From Lysinibacillus irui (lineage in GTDB: Bacteria; Bacillota; Bacilli; Bacillales_A; Planococcaceae), in the NCBI RefSeq assembly GCF_028877475.1, contig NZ_CP113527.1:241501-305500 (forward strand): 64,000 nt of DNA, read 5' to 3'. Under the pieces are notes generated by a model. The model was given only the letters and a program-made list of their open reading frames with translations. It ran no database searches and was not told the DNA's origin. Of this stretch, positions 23,910-33,725 are shown one piece after another (the first letter of the stretch is position 1; each line of letters opens with the position of its first letter). The position numbers were made by a program, and so were the translations under genes.

Positions 23910-25055
23910 TTAGTCTTGTTTTACCTGCCCAGACCAAGACCAATTTGTCCATATCCGTAAAATTGTTTCAAATGGACCACGTTTAAATTTCTTTAAATAG
24001 GCTAGGCTGAAAACACATTGCAAGCTATACACAACGATTCCAAATAGGATACCGCCAAAAACGCCTAGTTTGCCGTATAATCCAAGGCCATAGCCATAAA
24101 AAACAGTTGTACAAATAATGGTTTGTAGTAAATAATTGGTTAATGACAGTTTGCCTACGCTCTCGAATGCAGGAGCAAGCAGTTGAACAGGGCGTGTTTT
24201 ATAAATCAATGCTGCAAGGCAGACATAGCCAATCGCTAATAATTGCGAGCCACCCATTAATAAAATGGAAGAAAAAGCATTTTCTATAAAACTAACACTT
24301 TTACATACAAGTCCAATAGGAACGAGGAGAGCACCTAGTTTATACCATTTCATTTCCTTATCCATCTCCACAAAGGCTTGCTTCTTAGCAAGTGCCATGC
24401 CGAAAAGGAATAGTGGTGCGTAGAACATTGGTGCAAAAATTAATAAAATAAAGATGAACGCTGGATCTTCCATTCCTGGTGGTTCTACATTTGCACGGAA
24501 ATCAAAAATCTCTAAATAGTTTCCATTAGCGTAGATAGCATCTGCTTGTTCAATGTAAGTATCTAGCTCCTTTTGTTCCTTTTTAGATACTTCCATAGAG
24601 CCGTATGTTAACGCTGTTGTTAGTACAAAAAGGATACCAGCCCATATTAATAGAGTTTTTGGCTTACGATTAATAAAAGGAATCAAGAATAAAGTCATAC
24701 AGCCATAAGAAAACAGAATATCGCCTTCCCATAAGAAGATGGAATGAAGTAAGCCAAGAGAAATTAAGCCTGTTGCACGGCGTAAAATAGACCAGCGGCT
24801 TTTATTCTTTTTTCTGCGGATGGATTCAATTAATTTAATAAGCGAGAAGCCAAATAAAATGGTGAAAATGGGCATAAACGAGCCTTCAATTACAATTTTC
24901 ACAAAATATAAAGCTCCGTTATCTAAGGTAGAAAGATTTTTTAATTCATCTTTGCCATACATCCCAAACTGGAAAATCAGCAAATTTGCCATTAAGATGC
25001 CAAATAAACTAAATCCACGCATTGTATCAATGAAGGTAACACGATTAGTTGTCAT
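23910..25055 (-). CDS. DUF418 family membrane protein (YeiB-like)
   Basis: 381 residues with about ten hydrophobic segments. Family marks are the start RVTFIDTMRGFSLFGILMAN and the C-terminal DUF418 part with VGKLSLTNYLLQTIICTTVFYG (about 315-336) and a Trp-rich tail RIWTNWSWSGQVKQD. DUF418 proteins belong to the heparan-alpha-glucosaminide acyltransferase-like membrane group and are thought to modify surface molecules, but the substrate is unknown. ATG is preceded by GGAGATAAAACGCA. A 32-residue membrane peptide gene follows closely. Confidence 0.85.
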   Translation of the reverse strand: MTTNRVTFIDTMRGFSLFGILMANLLIFQFGMYGKDELKNLSTLDNGALYFVKIVIEGSFMPIFTILFGFSLIKLIESIRRKKNKSRWSILRRATGLISLGLLHSIFLWEGDILFSYGCMTLFLIPFINRKPKTLLIWAGILFVLTTALTYGSMEVSKKEQKELDTYIEQADAIYANGNYLEIFDFRANVEPPGMEDPAFIFILLIFAPMFYAPLFLFGMALAKKQAFVEMDKEMKWYKLGALLVPIGLVCKSVSFIENAFSSILLMGGSQLLAIGYVCLAALIYKTRPVQLLAPAFESVGKLSLTNYLLQTIICTTVFYGYGLGLYGKLGVFGGILFGIVVYSLQCVFSLAYLKKFKRGPFETILRIWTNWSWSGQVKQD

Positions 25056-25158
25056 TGCGTTTTATCTCCTTAATTGGTTATCTTATACATATAATAGTTG
25101 AGGAAGCTTATGGTGAAATAATGACTACCTTAAAGTAATCTTAAAAGTAGGTGGAAAA

Positions 25159-25860
25159 ATGCAGGAAGCATCAATTTTAGTGTTAGAGGACGAACGTGCA
25201 ATTGCCGAAATGATTGAAATCATTTTAAGAAAAGAGGGAATTGCCAATATAACATTATGCAACACGATAGAAGAGGCAAAAAACGAGATTAATACTAAAC
25301 CATTTGATTTCTATCTATTAGATATCATGCTACCAGATGGTAGTGGGTTGAATATCGCGCATATCATTCGAGAGAAAAGTGATGCCCCTATTTTTTATTT
25401 AACAGCAAAAAGCAGTGACGCCGATAAGCTCCGAGGTTTTATGAATGGTGCAGATGATTATATTACAAAACCATTTAACCCATTAGAACTTGTGGCAAGA
25501 GTGAAGGTACAGCTAGTACGTTATATGAAGAAAAAGAATGTTCAAGAAAATCACATTTTTACTTGTAGCCGTTTTACATTCGATATTGACGCAGCAGAGA
25601 TTCAGGTAGATGGCGTAAAGGAAATGATTAGTGGCCGCTTATTTCATTTATTAAAATATTTATGTGATAATGCAGGGCAAGTGTTATCAAAGGAACAAAT
25701 ATACGAGAGTGTGTGGGGAGATTGCTTGTTTGATGATAATACAGTAATGGTACATATACGCAAACTACGTGAAAAAATCGAAAAAAATCCTGGAAAGCCA
25801 ACATGCATTATAACGGTCCGAGGCATTGGTTATAAACTTGTTGGGGATGTTTCTTCATGA
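25159..25860 (+). CDS. OmpR-family response regulator
   Basis: 233 residues. Receiver domain (about 5-118) with the acidic pocket LVLEDERAI, phosphoacceptor Asp in FYLLDIMLPDGSG (about residue 53), Thr in FYLTAKSS and Lys in YITKPFNP. A winged-helix OmpR domain (about 135-230) follows, with LLKYLCDNAGQVLSKEQIYE and the recognition-helix region NTVMVHIRKLREKI. It works with the kinase gene that overlaps its stop by four bases. Target genes are not evident. The DUF418 gene is divergent from it. Confidence 0.92.
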   Translation: MQEASILVLEDERAIAEMIEIILRKEGIANITLCNTIEEAKNEINTKPFDFYLLDIMLPDGSGLNIAHIIREKSDAPIFYLTAKSSDADKLRGFMNGADDYITKPFNPLELVARVKVQLVRYMKKKNVQENHIFTCSRFTFDIDAAEIQVDGVKEMISGRLFHLLKYLCDNAGQVLSKEQIYESVWGDCLFDDNTVMVHIRKLREKIEKNPGKPTCIITVRGIGYKLVGDVSS

Positions 25861-27506
25861 AGCCTGCTGGAAAATTAACACTCCGTTTTGTTTCATATTT
25901 CATCATATTCTATCTCTTAATTATTTCAGGCTTTATTATGAGCTTGGTATTTTTCGCCATCTTTATTAATGATCGTGTTGGTGACAATATTCATGTTATG
26001 AGCTCCTTTGAAATTGAAGATGATGCTGTTGTTGAAAAAGGACAAACGGTTAAAATAGCGGATTACTTAGTGAAGCGAGCAGAGGAAAACGTAGGACAGC
26101 TATACTTATTTGATCAATCCATGACCATTGTTGATTACACAGGAGATAGTTGTGAATTATGTGGAAAGTCCGATAGCGAAATATTAGCATTGAAGCAACC
26201 GGGTATGCATACATGGGAACTCCCAAATTACTACTTATTATTTATTCCGACTTCGCCTGTTCAACCTTTGTTTGAAGAGGCCTTCGAAAATTGGGTTTCA
26301 ACAGGGGACATTTCTGCCGTAACCTTGCAACGTTTAAAAGAAAATAAGGCGAGTGTTGAAATCTATGACGAACAATGGAATCGGACGGATGTCATAGGAA
26401 AGCGTTATGATAAGCTGAAGAAGCCGCAATTACTCGAGGAAAAATATGATATTTTCGAGCATGAGGAGCTTACACAAAGCGTAGCCCTAGCTGATGATGC
26501 CACTTTTGTTGTGCGAATGCCTAACCCATCCTATAAGCCATTTGAAGAGCCCTTTAATAAGGCGATGGTATTGTTTGTTTCTATATTCTTCGGTGGGCAT
26601 ATTATTTTGATACTCGGCGTGATCTTTTTATCCATTAGTATTTCACGGCAATTTGTGCGACCACTCGTTTATGTTATTTCGCGTATTGAGCGACTGACTC
26701 AATTTGATTACAGAGAAATAAGTGATAAAAAAATTCATCATAACAAAACGGGGAAGCTCAAGCGGAAATTTAAACTGTTCCAGCCTGTAGAGGAATCACT
26801 CAATCATTTATCTGAACGACTTAATTCAAATGAAAGACAGATCAAGCACGCAGAGCAATTACGTGAAGAGTGGATAACGGGCTTATCACATGATTTAAAG
26901 ACGCCGTTAAGTTCAATTTATGGCTATTCCACAATGCTGGCATCGGAAGATTATGAGTGGACCAAGGATGAGATGCGTATTTTTGCACAAACGATGCAAG
27001 AAAAGGCGACCTATATGGATGCGCTCATTCAAGATTTAACCTATACGTATCAATTAAAAAATAAGGCCATACAGCTGGATGAAGTATTACTGCCGTTAGC
27101 AGCATGGTTACCACAGTTTGCAGATGAGCAGGTAAGTGTGAAAGTTTATGGGGATGTATTGCTGCAAGCAGATGAGCTTTTACTCAAGCGAATTATGGAT
27201 AATTTAATTACCAATGCGAAAAAGTATACGCCCGAAGGCACAAAAGTAATTGTAGAGGCACAACATACTGGTAAAGAAGTGATGCTAACCATTGCTGATC
27301 GAGGTCCTGGCATTCCTCAGGAGGAGCTTGATAATTTATTCGAGCGTTATTATCGTGGTACTAATACGACTGACGATATAACGGGAACAGGACTAGGACT
27401 AGCCATTACAAAACAGCTCATTGATTTGCATAATGGCACCATTAGTGTTCGTTCTGGCCAAGGTGGAACTATTTTCGTTCTGAAATTTCAATGCCACGAA
27501 GGCTGA
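25857..27506 (+). CDS. Membrane sensor histidine kinase
   Basis: 549 residues. First membrane helix about 12-35, an extracellular sensor region of roughly 200 residues containing CELCGKSDSE, a second membrane helix about 235-260 (AMVLFVSIFFGGHIILILG), a HAMP-like linker, and then a HisKA box LSHDLKTPLSSIYGY with the phosphorylated His. The HATPase domain has NLITNAKKYTPEG (N box), DRGPGIP (G1) and GTGLGLAITKQL (G2). ATG overlaps the regulator stop as ATGA. The cys pair in the sensor could detect redox state or metal, but this is speculation. Confidence 0.92.
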   Translation: MKPAGKLTLRFVSYFIIFYLLIISGFIMSLVFFAIFINDRVGDNIHVMSSFEIEDDAVVEKGQTVKIADYLVKRAEENVGQLYLFDQSMTIVDYTGDSCELCGKSDSEILALKQPGMHTWELPNYYLLFIPTSPVQPLFEEAFENWVSTGDISAVTLQRLKENKASVEIYDEQWNRTDVIGKRYDKLKKPQLLEEKYDIFEHEELTQSVALADDATFVVRMPNPSYKPFEEPFNKAMVLFVSIFFGGHIILILGVIFLSISISRQFVRPLVYVISRIERLTQFDYREISDKKIHHNKTGKLKRKFKLFQPVEESLNHLSERLNSNERQIKHAEQLREEWITGLSHDLKTPLSSIYGYSTMLASEDYEWTKDEMRIFAQTMQEKATYMDALIQDLTYTYQLKNKAIQLDEVLLPLAAWLPQFADEQVSVKVYGDVLLQADELLLKRIMDNLITNAKKYTPEGTKVIVEAQHTGKEVMLTIADRGPGIPQEELDNLFERYYRGTNTTDDITGTGLGLAITKQLIDLHNGTISVRSGQGGTIFVLKFQCHEG

Positions 27507-27570
27507 TTTTCATGCAATCCAAAGACATAAAAACCATGAAGTTGAATCTTAGAGTATATTTCATCATAGT

Positions 27571-27606
27571 AAAGAGGTATCAAGAATTTTTGATACCTCT
27601 TTTTGT
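27571..27606 (+). terminator. Terminator of the two-component operon
   Basis: AAAGAGGTATCA (27571-27582) pairs with TGATACCTCTTT (27591-27602), followed by TTT. It lies just before the end of the convergent tetR-type gene. Confidence 0.85.
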
Positions 27607-27608
27607 AT

Positions 27609-28520
27609 TTATTTATTTTTCGTACAGCGCTCAGCTGGTTGTTCAATTTTTACATAGCGCCACAAGTTATTGGCGATGTCGCGGGCTTCTGCGATATGTT
27701 CTGTGCCGACAAAAGCCTTACGGAAAGGTGTAAGAAGTGATTCAATAATAAAAAGTTTTGGCTTTTCGCTCTGTAGTTCCTCTAATAAGAATTGAGCATA
27801 TTCTAAACCTTCCATTGTTTCGTTTTTCGATAATCCCTTCGTAAACCCCCGTAATTGTTCAATAACCATTTCCTTTGTAACCGTTTTATAGTTCACCACA
27901 TTTTGAATGGTATTGATCATTTCAACACTTACGATGATTTCTTTCGATTCAAGCATAGTGGGTATAATTACGCTTATATTGCGCAATGCTACACGTACAA
28001 TGGCTTCTCGATTGATATATTTATAATCGGCAATAAAGACGGCACGCAGTGTAAGGTTAATCATTCCAAGCGTTTGTACAGCACACTCATAGCTAATAGG
28101 GCTAATCTCTTCGCCAAAGACTTGTACTAGCCGATTGGCAAGCCATTCCAATTCTTGTAAATGGTAGTTGATAATGATTTTTTTTAGTTCTTTATCTCTT
28201 GATTGGAAAATGGATTCAAAAATTTGTATTAAATTATGTTCCCGATTGACATACATGAGTACAGCAACTTGCTGTGTCAATACTTCTAAATCTGTTGGAT
28301 CCTTACCATATATAAGTTCATGGCGGCGATTACTTGCTTCCTCTCGTCCTTCGTCTAAAATGGCGATTAAGCATTCGTTCTTTGAAGTAAAGTGATTATA
28401 AAATGTACCTTTCGAAATCTTGGCCGCATTGATGATGTCGTTAATCGATGTATCTAGAAAACCTTTTTCAATAAAAAGTTCACGGGCTGCTGTAATAATC
28501 TGTCTTTTTCTTTTGTTCAT
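27609..28520 (-). CDS. TetR-family transcriptional regulator
   Basis: 303 residues, long for TetR proteins (usually about 200). The N-terminal HTH is typical: RQIITAARELFIEKGFLDTS then INDIINAAKISKGTFYNHFTSKNE (about 6-52). The C-terminal ligand domain is extended by about 100 residues with an extra helical part (VIEQLRGFTKGLSKNETMEG). It is divergent from a DHA2 drug efflux pump gene across a 157-base intergenic region with an inverted repeat, the classic arrangement for a repressor of that pump. ATG follows AAAAAAGGTGAGGTC. Confidence 0.88.
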   Translation of the reverse strand: MNKRKRQIITAARELFIEKGFLDTSINDIINAAKISKGTFYNHFTSKNECLIAILDEGREEASNRRHELIYGKDPTDLEVLTQQVAVLMYVNREHNLIQIFESIFQSRDKELKKIIINYHLQELEWLANRLVQVFGEEISPISYECAVQTLGMINLTLRAVFIADYKYINREAIVRVALRNISVIIPTMLESKEIIVSVEMINTIQNVVNYKTVTKEMVIEQLRGFTKGLSKNETMEGLEYAQFLLEELQSEKPKLFIIESLLTPFRKAFVGTEHIAEARDIANNLWRYVKIEQPAERCTKNK

Positions 28521-28596
28521 GACCTCACCTTTTTTATAGTATTATACTCTTATTCTACACTTAAAAAGCCCATATATCAACGTTTGTAAAAAATAT

Positions 28597-28642
28597 AAAC
28601 TTATTTGTTGAAAAAAGTAGACTACGAGTATAAAATAAGTTT
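28597..28642 (+). promoter_or_regulatory. Candidate promoter and operator of the efflux pump gene
   Basis: TTGAAA (28608-28613) and TAAAAT (28631-28636) are 17 bases apart, a good sigma-A promoter for the pump. The inverted repeat AAACTTATTT (28597-28606) / AAATAAGTTT (28633-28642) brackets it, so a dimeric repressor such as the divergent TetR could block it. Inferred from position. Confidence 0.5.
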
Positions 28643-28677
28643 TATCGTAAAACACAAGAAAGAATTGAGGGATATAA

Positions 28678-30192
28678 ATGAATAGTGAGCAAACAATGAA
28701 GAAGCCCCCTTATGGCATGATAGCTATTCTATTTGTGGGTGCTTTTGTTGCTTTTCTAAACAACACATTGCTGAATGTGGCATTACCAACAATCATGAAA
28801 GATTTTGGAATAACATATTCAAAGGTACAATGGCTAGCAACAGGTTATATGCTAGTAAGCGGTATTTTAGTTCCTGCTTCAGCATTTTTTGTGACACGCT
28901 TTAAAAATAGACATCTATTTATAGTAGCGATGTCCGTCTTTACAATAGGTACAATTATGGCAGGCTTCGCACCAAACTTTGGTGTGCTTCTAGCAGGTCG
29001 TATGGTGCAGGCAGCCGGTGCATCAAGTATGTCACCACTTTTAATGAACGTTATGTTAACAAGCTTCCCGAAAGAAAAACGTGGGGCTGCGATGGGTATA
29101 TTTGGTCTAGTTATGATTATGGCGCCAGCAATCGGTCCTACATTATCAGGGTACATTGTTGAGCATCATGATTGGCGTATGCTTTTCCAAATGATTATTC
29201 CTTTTGCTTTAATTAGTTTATTATTTGGTGTTTGGAAATTAAGAAACGTGATGGAGACACGTGAAGTTCACTTAGATTTCCTTTCAGTACTTTTATCAAC
29301 AGTTGCCTTCGGTGGTATTTTATACGGCTTTAGTACAGCAGGGGATAAAGGCTGGTCAAGTCCATGGGTATATGGCACAATTACAGTTGGTTTCATCGCA
29401 TTAATTATTTTCGTTGTTAAACAGCTGAAAATGGATGAACCATTGTTAGAATTACGTATTTATAAATATCCAATGTTTGCATTAGGGTCTGTCATCTCCG
29501 TCATTGTCTCTATGGCGATGTTCTCAGGGATGATTTTAACACCAGCTTATGTGCAATCTATTCGTGGTATTGAACCATTTGAAGCAGGCTTGATGATGCT
29601 TCCAGGGGCACTTGTAATGGGGATTATGTCACCAATCACAGGTAAGCTTTTCGATAAATTTGGTCCACGAGTGCTGGCTATTACTGGTTTAGTCATTACG
29701 ACGATTGCAACATTTGGTTTAACAAAATTAGAAATTGATTCAAGTTACACATATATCGTCTCGATGTATACAATTCGTATGTTCGGTATGTCAATGGTTA
29801 TGATGCCAATTATGACAAACGGGTTAAATCAACTACCACAAATTATGAATCCTCATGGTACAGCTATTAACAATACATTACAGCAAGTATCAGGAGCAAT
29901 CGGTAGTGCGATCCTAGTTACATTTATGAATAATCGTACAAAAGTAAAAGCTGAAGAATTAGTTGCAGAAGCAAAAGCTAATGCTGCACAATCAGGTGCG
30001 GCACCAACACCAGAGCAAATGCAACAAATGCAAGATCAAATTATGCAAAATGCGCTATTAGATGGAATCACGCACTCCTTCTTAATTGCAGCAGGCATAA
30101 CAGTAATTGCGGTAATTCTTGCGTTCTTCTTAAAGCGTGTAAAAGTTGAAAGCGCAGCATCTTCAATGGATTTAAAAAAATCAACTAAATAA
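28678..30192 (+). CDS. DHA2-family (14-segment) MFS drug efflux transporter
   Basis: 504 residues with about 14 hydrophobic segments. DHA2 marks are NNTLLNVALPTIMKDFGIT near the N-terminus (the D1-type motif of EmrB/QacA/LmrB proteins), QWLATGYMLVSGILVPASAF, the GRMVQAAGAS loop and GLVMIMAPAIGPTLSGYIVE (motif C, antiporter type). Expected to export lipophilic drugs by proton antiport. A Met/Gln-rich loop (TPEQMQQMQDQIMQNALL) precedes the last segment. Divergent from its likely TetR repressor. Ribosome binding site GAATTGAGGGATATAA. Confidence 0.9.
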   Translation: MNSEQTMKKPPYGMIAILFVGAFVAFLNNTLLNVALPTIMKDFGITYSKVQWLATGYMLVSGILVPASAFFVTRFKNRHLFIVAMSVFTIGTIMAGFAPNFGVLLAGRMVQAAGASSMSPLLMNVMLTSFPKEKRGAAMGIFGLVMIMAPAIGPTLSGYIVEHHDWRMLFQMIIPFALISLLFGVWKLRNVMETREVHLDFLSVLLSTVAFGGILYGFSTAGDKGWSSPWVYGTITVGFIALIIFVVKQLKMDEPLLELRIYKYPMFALGSVISVIVSMAMFSGMILTPAYVQSIRGIEPFEAGLMMLPGALVMGIMSPITGKLFDKFGPRVLAITGLVITTIATFGLTKLEIDSSYTYIVSMYTIRMFGMSMVMMPIMTNGLNQLPQIMNPHGTAINNTLQQVSGAIGSAILVTFMNNRTKVKAEELVAEAKANAAQSGAAPTPEQMQQMQDQIMQNALLDGITHSFLIAAGITVIAVILAFFLKRVKVESAASSMDLKKSTK

Positions 30193-30199
30193 TTAATAG

Positions 30200-30239
30200 A
30201 ATTCCCATTAAGTAATCATTTACTTGGTGGGGATTTTTT
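30200..30239 (+). terminator. Terminator of the efflux pump gene
   Basis: ATTCCCATTAAGTAA pairs with TTACTTGGTGGGGAT, followed by TTTTT at 30234-30239. Confidence 0.8.
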
Positions 30240-30354
30240 ATTGCTCAATTTTAAAAAAAAATTTTAGGATTTTTGTTATTTTTCATCATTTAATTTTATA
30301 TGATGATAATAAAATTTACTGAAAATTTAGATATTTACACAATGAGGTGTTTGC

Positions 30355-31374
30355 TTGATAGATGCATATATCAATGAATTAGTGCAAGAAAAGAAAATTC
30401 CAGGTGCCGTATTAATCGTTCAAAAGAAGCAAAGAAGGATGTTAACAAGCAGTTATGGAGCTTATACAGGTGAAGATGATAGAGAGCTAGCCATTGAAAC
30501 CGATACGTTGTTTGATTTGGCTTCCCTAACAAAGATTGTTGCAACTTTACCAGCAATATTATTGTTGATGAGCCAAAATCAATTAATGTTAAATAGGCCA
30601 ATTCAATTTTTCCTACCAGAGTTTAAATTCTCTACTATTACAATCCAACACTTGCTACAGCATTGCTCCGGTCTGCCGGCAGACTTAACCCCGGTAGTGG
30701 AAAGACATCATAAGCGCGACATCATGAAGGAGATATTTGCAAGTGAAGTTGTATGTCAGCCAAATGAACAAGTGTTATACAGCGATTTAGGAATGATTTT
30801 ATTAGGAAAGGTAATTGAAAAAGTAACTGGAAAGTCTCTAAAAGGTTTTGTAGAGCAAGAAATTTTTATACCATGGGGCATGCATCGAACTTGTTTTCAA
30901 CTACCGAAGCATAATAGAGGACTTGCAGCAGCAACAGAAAGAGTATCCGGTAAATTTGTACAGGGGATTGTACACGATGAAAAAGCGCTGTTACTAGATG
31001 GAATTGCTGGTAGTGCAGGTTTATTTTCTTGTGCAGAGGATTTAGCAAAGTATGCGGAAATTTGGGTAGGAACCAGGCAACAAAATGTAATACCGTATCA
31101 ATGGCTCAAGCTGGCCTATACAGAAGTGTTTAGAAATAGAGGATTAGGATTTGAAGTATGGATGGGGGAAGATTCAACATTTTGTTTTGGCAGGAGGTGG
31201 AGCAAGGGCTCATTTGGTCATACAGGATTTACAGGCACAAGTATTTGGATGGACCCTGTTCACCAGGGATTTGCTATTTTTCTAACGAATGCGGTGCATT
31301 ATGGGAGGAAAACAAACATGAGAAGCATTCGGGAGAGGCTTCATACGATGATTTATGAAAAATTACTGATATGA
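30355..31374 (+). CDS. Serine hydrolase, class C beta-lactamase/PBP-like, first gene of the MurNAc operon
   Basis: 339 residues. The nucleophile motif is S57-L-T-K60 in FDLASLTKIVATLP. The second motif is YSD in LYSDLGMILLGKVIEKVTG (Tyr-Ser-Asp, standing in for Tyr-x-Asn) and the third is likely FGHTGFTG (HTG). There is no signal peptide, so it may act inside the cell. Similar genes (ybbE/amlB-like) sit in the B. subtilis murQ-murR-amiE-nagZ cluster, where they take part in muropeptide recycling. It starts with TTG at 30355 and ends within the gene for the sugar-binding lipoprotein unit, with 15 bases to the next ATG. Confidence 0.85.
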   Translation: MIDAYINELVQEKKIPGAVLIVQKKQRRMLTSSYGAYTGEDDRELAIETDTLFDLASLTKIVATLPAILLLMSQNQLMLNRPIQFFLPEFKFSTITIQHLLQHCSGLPADLTPVVERHHKRDIMKEIFASEVVCQPNEQVLYSDLGMILLGKVIEKVTGKSLKGFVEQEIFIPWGMHRTCFQLPKHNRGLAAATERVSGKFVQGIVHDEKALLLDGIAGSAGLFSCAEDLAKYAEIWVGTRQQNVIPYQWLKLAYTEVFRNRGLGFEVWMGEDSTFCFGRRWSKGSFGHTGFTGTSIWMDPVHQGFAIFLTNAVHYGRKTNMRSIRERLHTMIYEKLLI

Positions 31375-31388
31375 AGGGTGGAACGGAC

Positions 31389-32681
31389 ATGAGACAAAAG
31401 AGTAAATGGTTATTACCGTTTCTTTTATTATTCGTTGTAGCTTTAGTAGGCTGTAACTCTGATGAGGAATCAACGAGCTCCACAACACCTAACAAGGAGG
31501 AGGAACCGAAAACAGAAGAAGTTTCGCTAACTATAGGGAGTTGGCGGACAGAGGATGTTGCTAAATATGAAAAAGTCATTGCTTTATTTAATGAACAACA
31601 TCCTGATATACACATTTCATTTAACCCAACTAAAAATACAGAATATAACACAGTCCTCAATACAGCTTTACAGGCTGGTGAAGGGCCGGATATTTTTCAC
31701 TTACGGCCATATGCAGCTGGATTAAAGCTTGCTGAAGCAGGTTATGTTGAGAAAATTAATGATTTAAATGGATTAAGTGCATTCCCTGAAGAAGCATTAA
31801 TGGCTTCTCGTGATGAACAAGGGAATCAATATGGTGTACCGATTAATTTAAGCTCAACTCAATTTTTCTATAATAAAAAGATCTTTGAAGATAACAATCT
31901 TGTAGTTCCATCTACATGGGAAGAATTCATAGCATTAAATGATCAATTATTAGAAAAGGGTATTACACCAATAGCAATGGGTACAAAGGAAGGTTGGTTA
32001 TTGTCGTTGCTACACGGTATTATAGGTCCAGCAATTTATGAAGGAAATGACTTCTATCAAGCTGTACTTGCGGGAGAAAAAGATTTTACGGATGCGAAAT
32101 TTATCGAATCGCTTCAAGTAATGAATGACTTGAAAAAGTATTTCCCAGCCAATTCTGAAGGATTAGGAATGGATGATATTCGGACATTGTTTGCTTTAGA
32201 AGATGCAGCAATGTTTCCGCTAGGTAGTTGGGAAATTCCTGTTGTGTTAGAAATGAATCCAGATTTAGAGTTAGGCTATTTCCCAATTCCTTCAAAAGAG
32301 GGCAATAAAACAGTAACAACTTGGGTAGACGGCTCATTTGCAATTAATGCAAATTCAAAAAATAAAGAAGCAGCGAAGCTATTCCTAGAGTTTTTAACAT
32401 CGAAGGAATTTGGTGAGTTATTTGTGAAGGAATTTTCTATGATTAGTGCTATTCCGGGCATTACCTCTGATGATGCATTACTAAATGACATTAGTAATTC
32501 GACTACAAATGAAGCAACACCATATATGTGGGTAACTAATTTCACGGGTGGGGACCCAACAACGAAGAGCTTACTGGAAAGTGAGCTTCAAGGTATGTAT
32601 TTAGGCCAAGTAACGCCAGAAGAGGTAGCTACAAAGGTGCAGGAAAACGCTAAAACTTGGTTTGCACCATTTCAAAAATAA
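31389..32681 (+). CDS. Sugar-binding lipoprotein of an ABC importer
   Basis: 430 residues. Signal peptide KSKWLLPFLLLFVVALVGCN with lipobox LVGC (Cys about residue 22), then a Ser/Thr/Glu linker and a family-1 extracellular solute-binding domain (SLTIGSWRTEDVAKYEKVIA, AGEGPDIFHLRPYAAGL, TWVDGSFAINANSKNKEAAK). Membrane-anchored on the outer face. It captures a sugar for the two permeases downstream. The neighbourhood (kinase, MurQ, MurR) points to MurNAc or a MurNAc-containing muropeptide sugar. ATG 31389 follows GGGTGGAACGGAC. Confidence 0.9.
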   Translation: MRQKSKWLLPFLLLFVVALVGCNSDEESTSSTTPNKEEEPKTEEVSLTIGSWRTEDVAKYEKVIALFNEQHPDIHISFNPTKNTEYNTVLNTALQAGEGPDIFHLRPYAAGLKLAEAGYVEKINDLNGLSAFPEEALMASRDEQGNQYGVPINLSSTQFFYNKKIFEDNNLVVPSTWEEFIALNDQLLEKGITPIAMGTKEGWLLSLLHGIIGPAIYEGNDFYQAVLAGEKDFTDAKFIESLQVMNDLKKYFPANSEGLGMDDIRTLFALEDAAMFPLGSWEIPVVLEMNPDLELGYFPIPSKEGNKTVTTWVDGSFAINANSKNKEAAKLFLEFLTSKEFGELFVKEFSMISAIPGITSDDALLNDISNSTTNEATPYMWVTNFTGGDPTTKSLLESELQGMYLGQVTPEEVATKVQENAKTWFAPFQK

Positions 32682-32695
32682 TTCAACCATGAAGC

Positions 32696-32733
32696 AAGAC
32701 CCTGAAGCGCCAACTAAGGAGTGTAGGGGTCTT
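32696..32733 (+). promoter_or_regulatory. Intercistronic hairpin between binding protein and permease
   Basis: AAGACCCT (32696-32703) pairs with AGGGGTCTT (32725-32733) without a T-run. Stem-loops in this position of ABC operons commonly protect the binding-protein mRNA and lower permease expression. That role is inferred. Confidence 0.55.
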
Positions 32734-32769
32734 CTTGGCACAATATTATTAAAAGGGCGGCTGTTCATT

Positions 32770-33714
32770 ATGAGAGAATCTACAGCTTCACCGTTAAGAA
32801 AAAGGAAATCTTGGGCGAGATGGACTATCCATCTATTCCCTATTCCTGCGTTAATACTGTATGGAATGTTTGTACTTTATCCGATTTTAGCAGCATTATC
32901 CTATAGTTTTTTTGAGTGGAAAGGGATGGCTCGCGGAAATTTTATCGGATTCAAAAATTTTGTGACGCTTTTTACGACAGAACCATATGGCTCCCTGTTT
33001 TGGAACGCCTTCAAACATAATGTCCTATATTTTATCCTGCAAATGATTGTCATGAATGGATTAGCATTTTTTCTTGCGTTTATTATTTATCAAAAAATTA
33101 AGGGAGCTGAGTTTTTTAAGGCAGCTTTCTTTTTACCCAGATTATTATCGGTTATTGTAGTAGGTTTCCTATGGAAGCTCATTCTGAATCCTAATTTCGG
33201 TACGTTAAATGTGATTTTAGAGAAACTCGGTTTGGAAACCCTACAAAAAGCATGGCTTGGTGATCCTAAAACAGCTTTAATTGCCATTATTTTAGTTAAT
33301 TGTTGGTTTGGATTAGGTTTTGGCGTTTTAATTTTTCTTGCAGGTTTTCAGGGGATACCAAGTGAGTTAGTTGAAGCAGCAAAGTTAGACGGCGCCAAAG
33401 GATTTACCTTATTACGCACCATTTATTTACCTTTAATGGTGCCATCGATTATGATCATGGGCATTTTAACATTTATTCAATCCTTTGAGGCATTTGAACT
33501 TGTTTATGCAATGCAAGGCTCCATGGGAGAGCCGTATTACTCAACAGATACATTAGCTGTATTTTTCTATCGCTTGGCATTTGGTAGCTCTACAGCTTCT
33601 GGGGCGACAGCTATAGGTCTAGGGTCCGCTTTAGCGACCGTATTATTCCTCTTTATATTAATTTGTACCACACTATTTTTACGTTTTGCTAATAAAAAGG
33701 ATGTTCAAATGTAG
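32770..33714 (+). CDS. ABC sugar permease, MalF/UgpA type
   Basis: 314 residues with six membrane segments: the first at about 20-40 (IHLFPIPALILYGMFVLYPI), then four in the binding-protein-dependent transport domain, with the EAA loop as SELVEAAKLDGAKGFTLLRTIYLPLM (about 230-255). ATG 32770 is preferred over the far upstream in-frame start at 32662, which overlaps the previous gene and has no binding site. It forms the channel with the next gene product. Energy would come from an MsmX-type ATPase, as no ATPase is in the operon. Confidence 0.9.
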   Translation: MRESTASPLRKRKSWARWTIHLFPIPALILYGMFVLYPILAALSYSFFEWKGMARGNFIGFKNFVTLFTTEPYGSLFWNAFKHNVLYFILQMIVMNGLAFFLAFIIYQKIKGAEFFKAAFFLPRLLSVIVVGFLWKLILNPNFGTLNVILEKLGLETLQKAWLGDPKTALIAIILVNCWFGLGFGVLIFLAGFQGIPSELVEAAKLDGAKGFTLLRTIYLPLMVPSIMIMGILTFIQSFEAFELVYAMQGSMGEPYYSTDTLAVFFYRLAFGSSTASGATAIGLGSALATVLFLFILICTTLFLRFANKKDVQM

Positions 33715-33725
33715 GGGGGGAGTAT

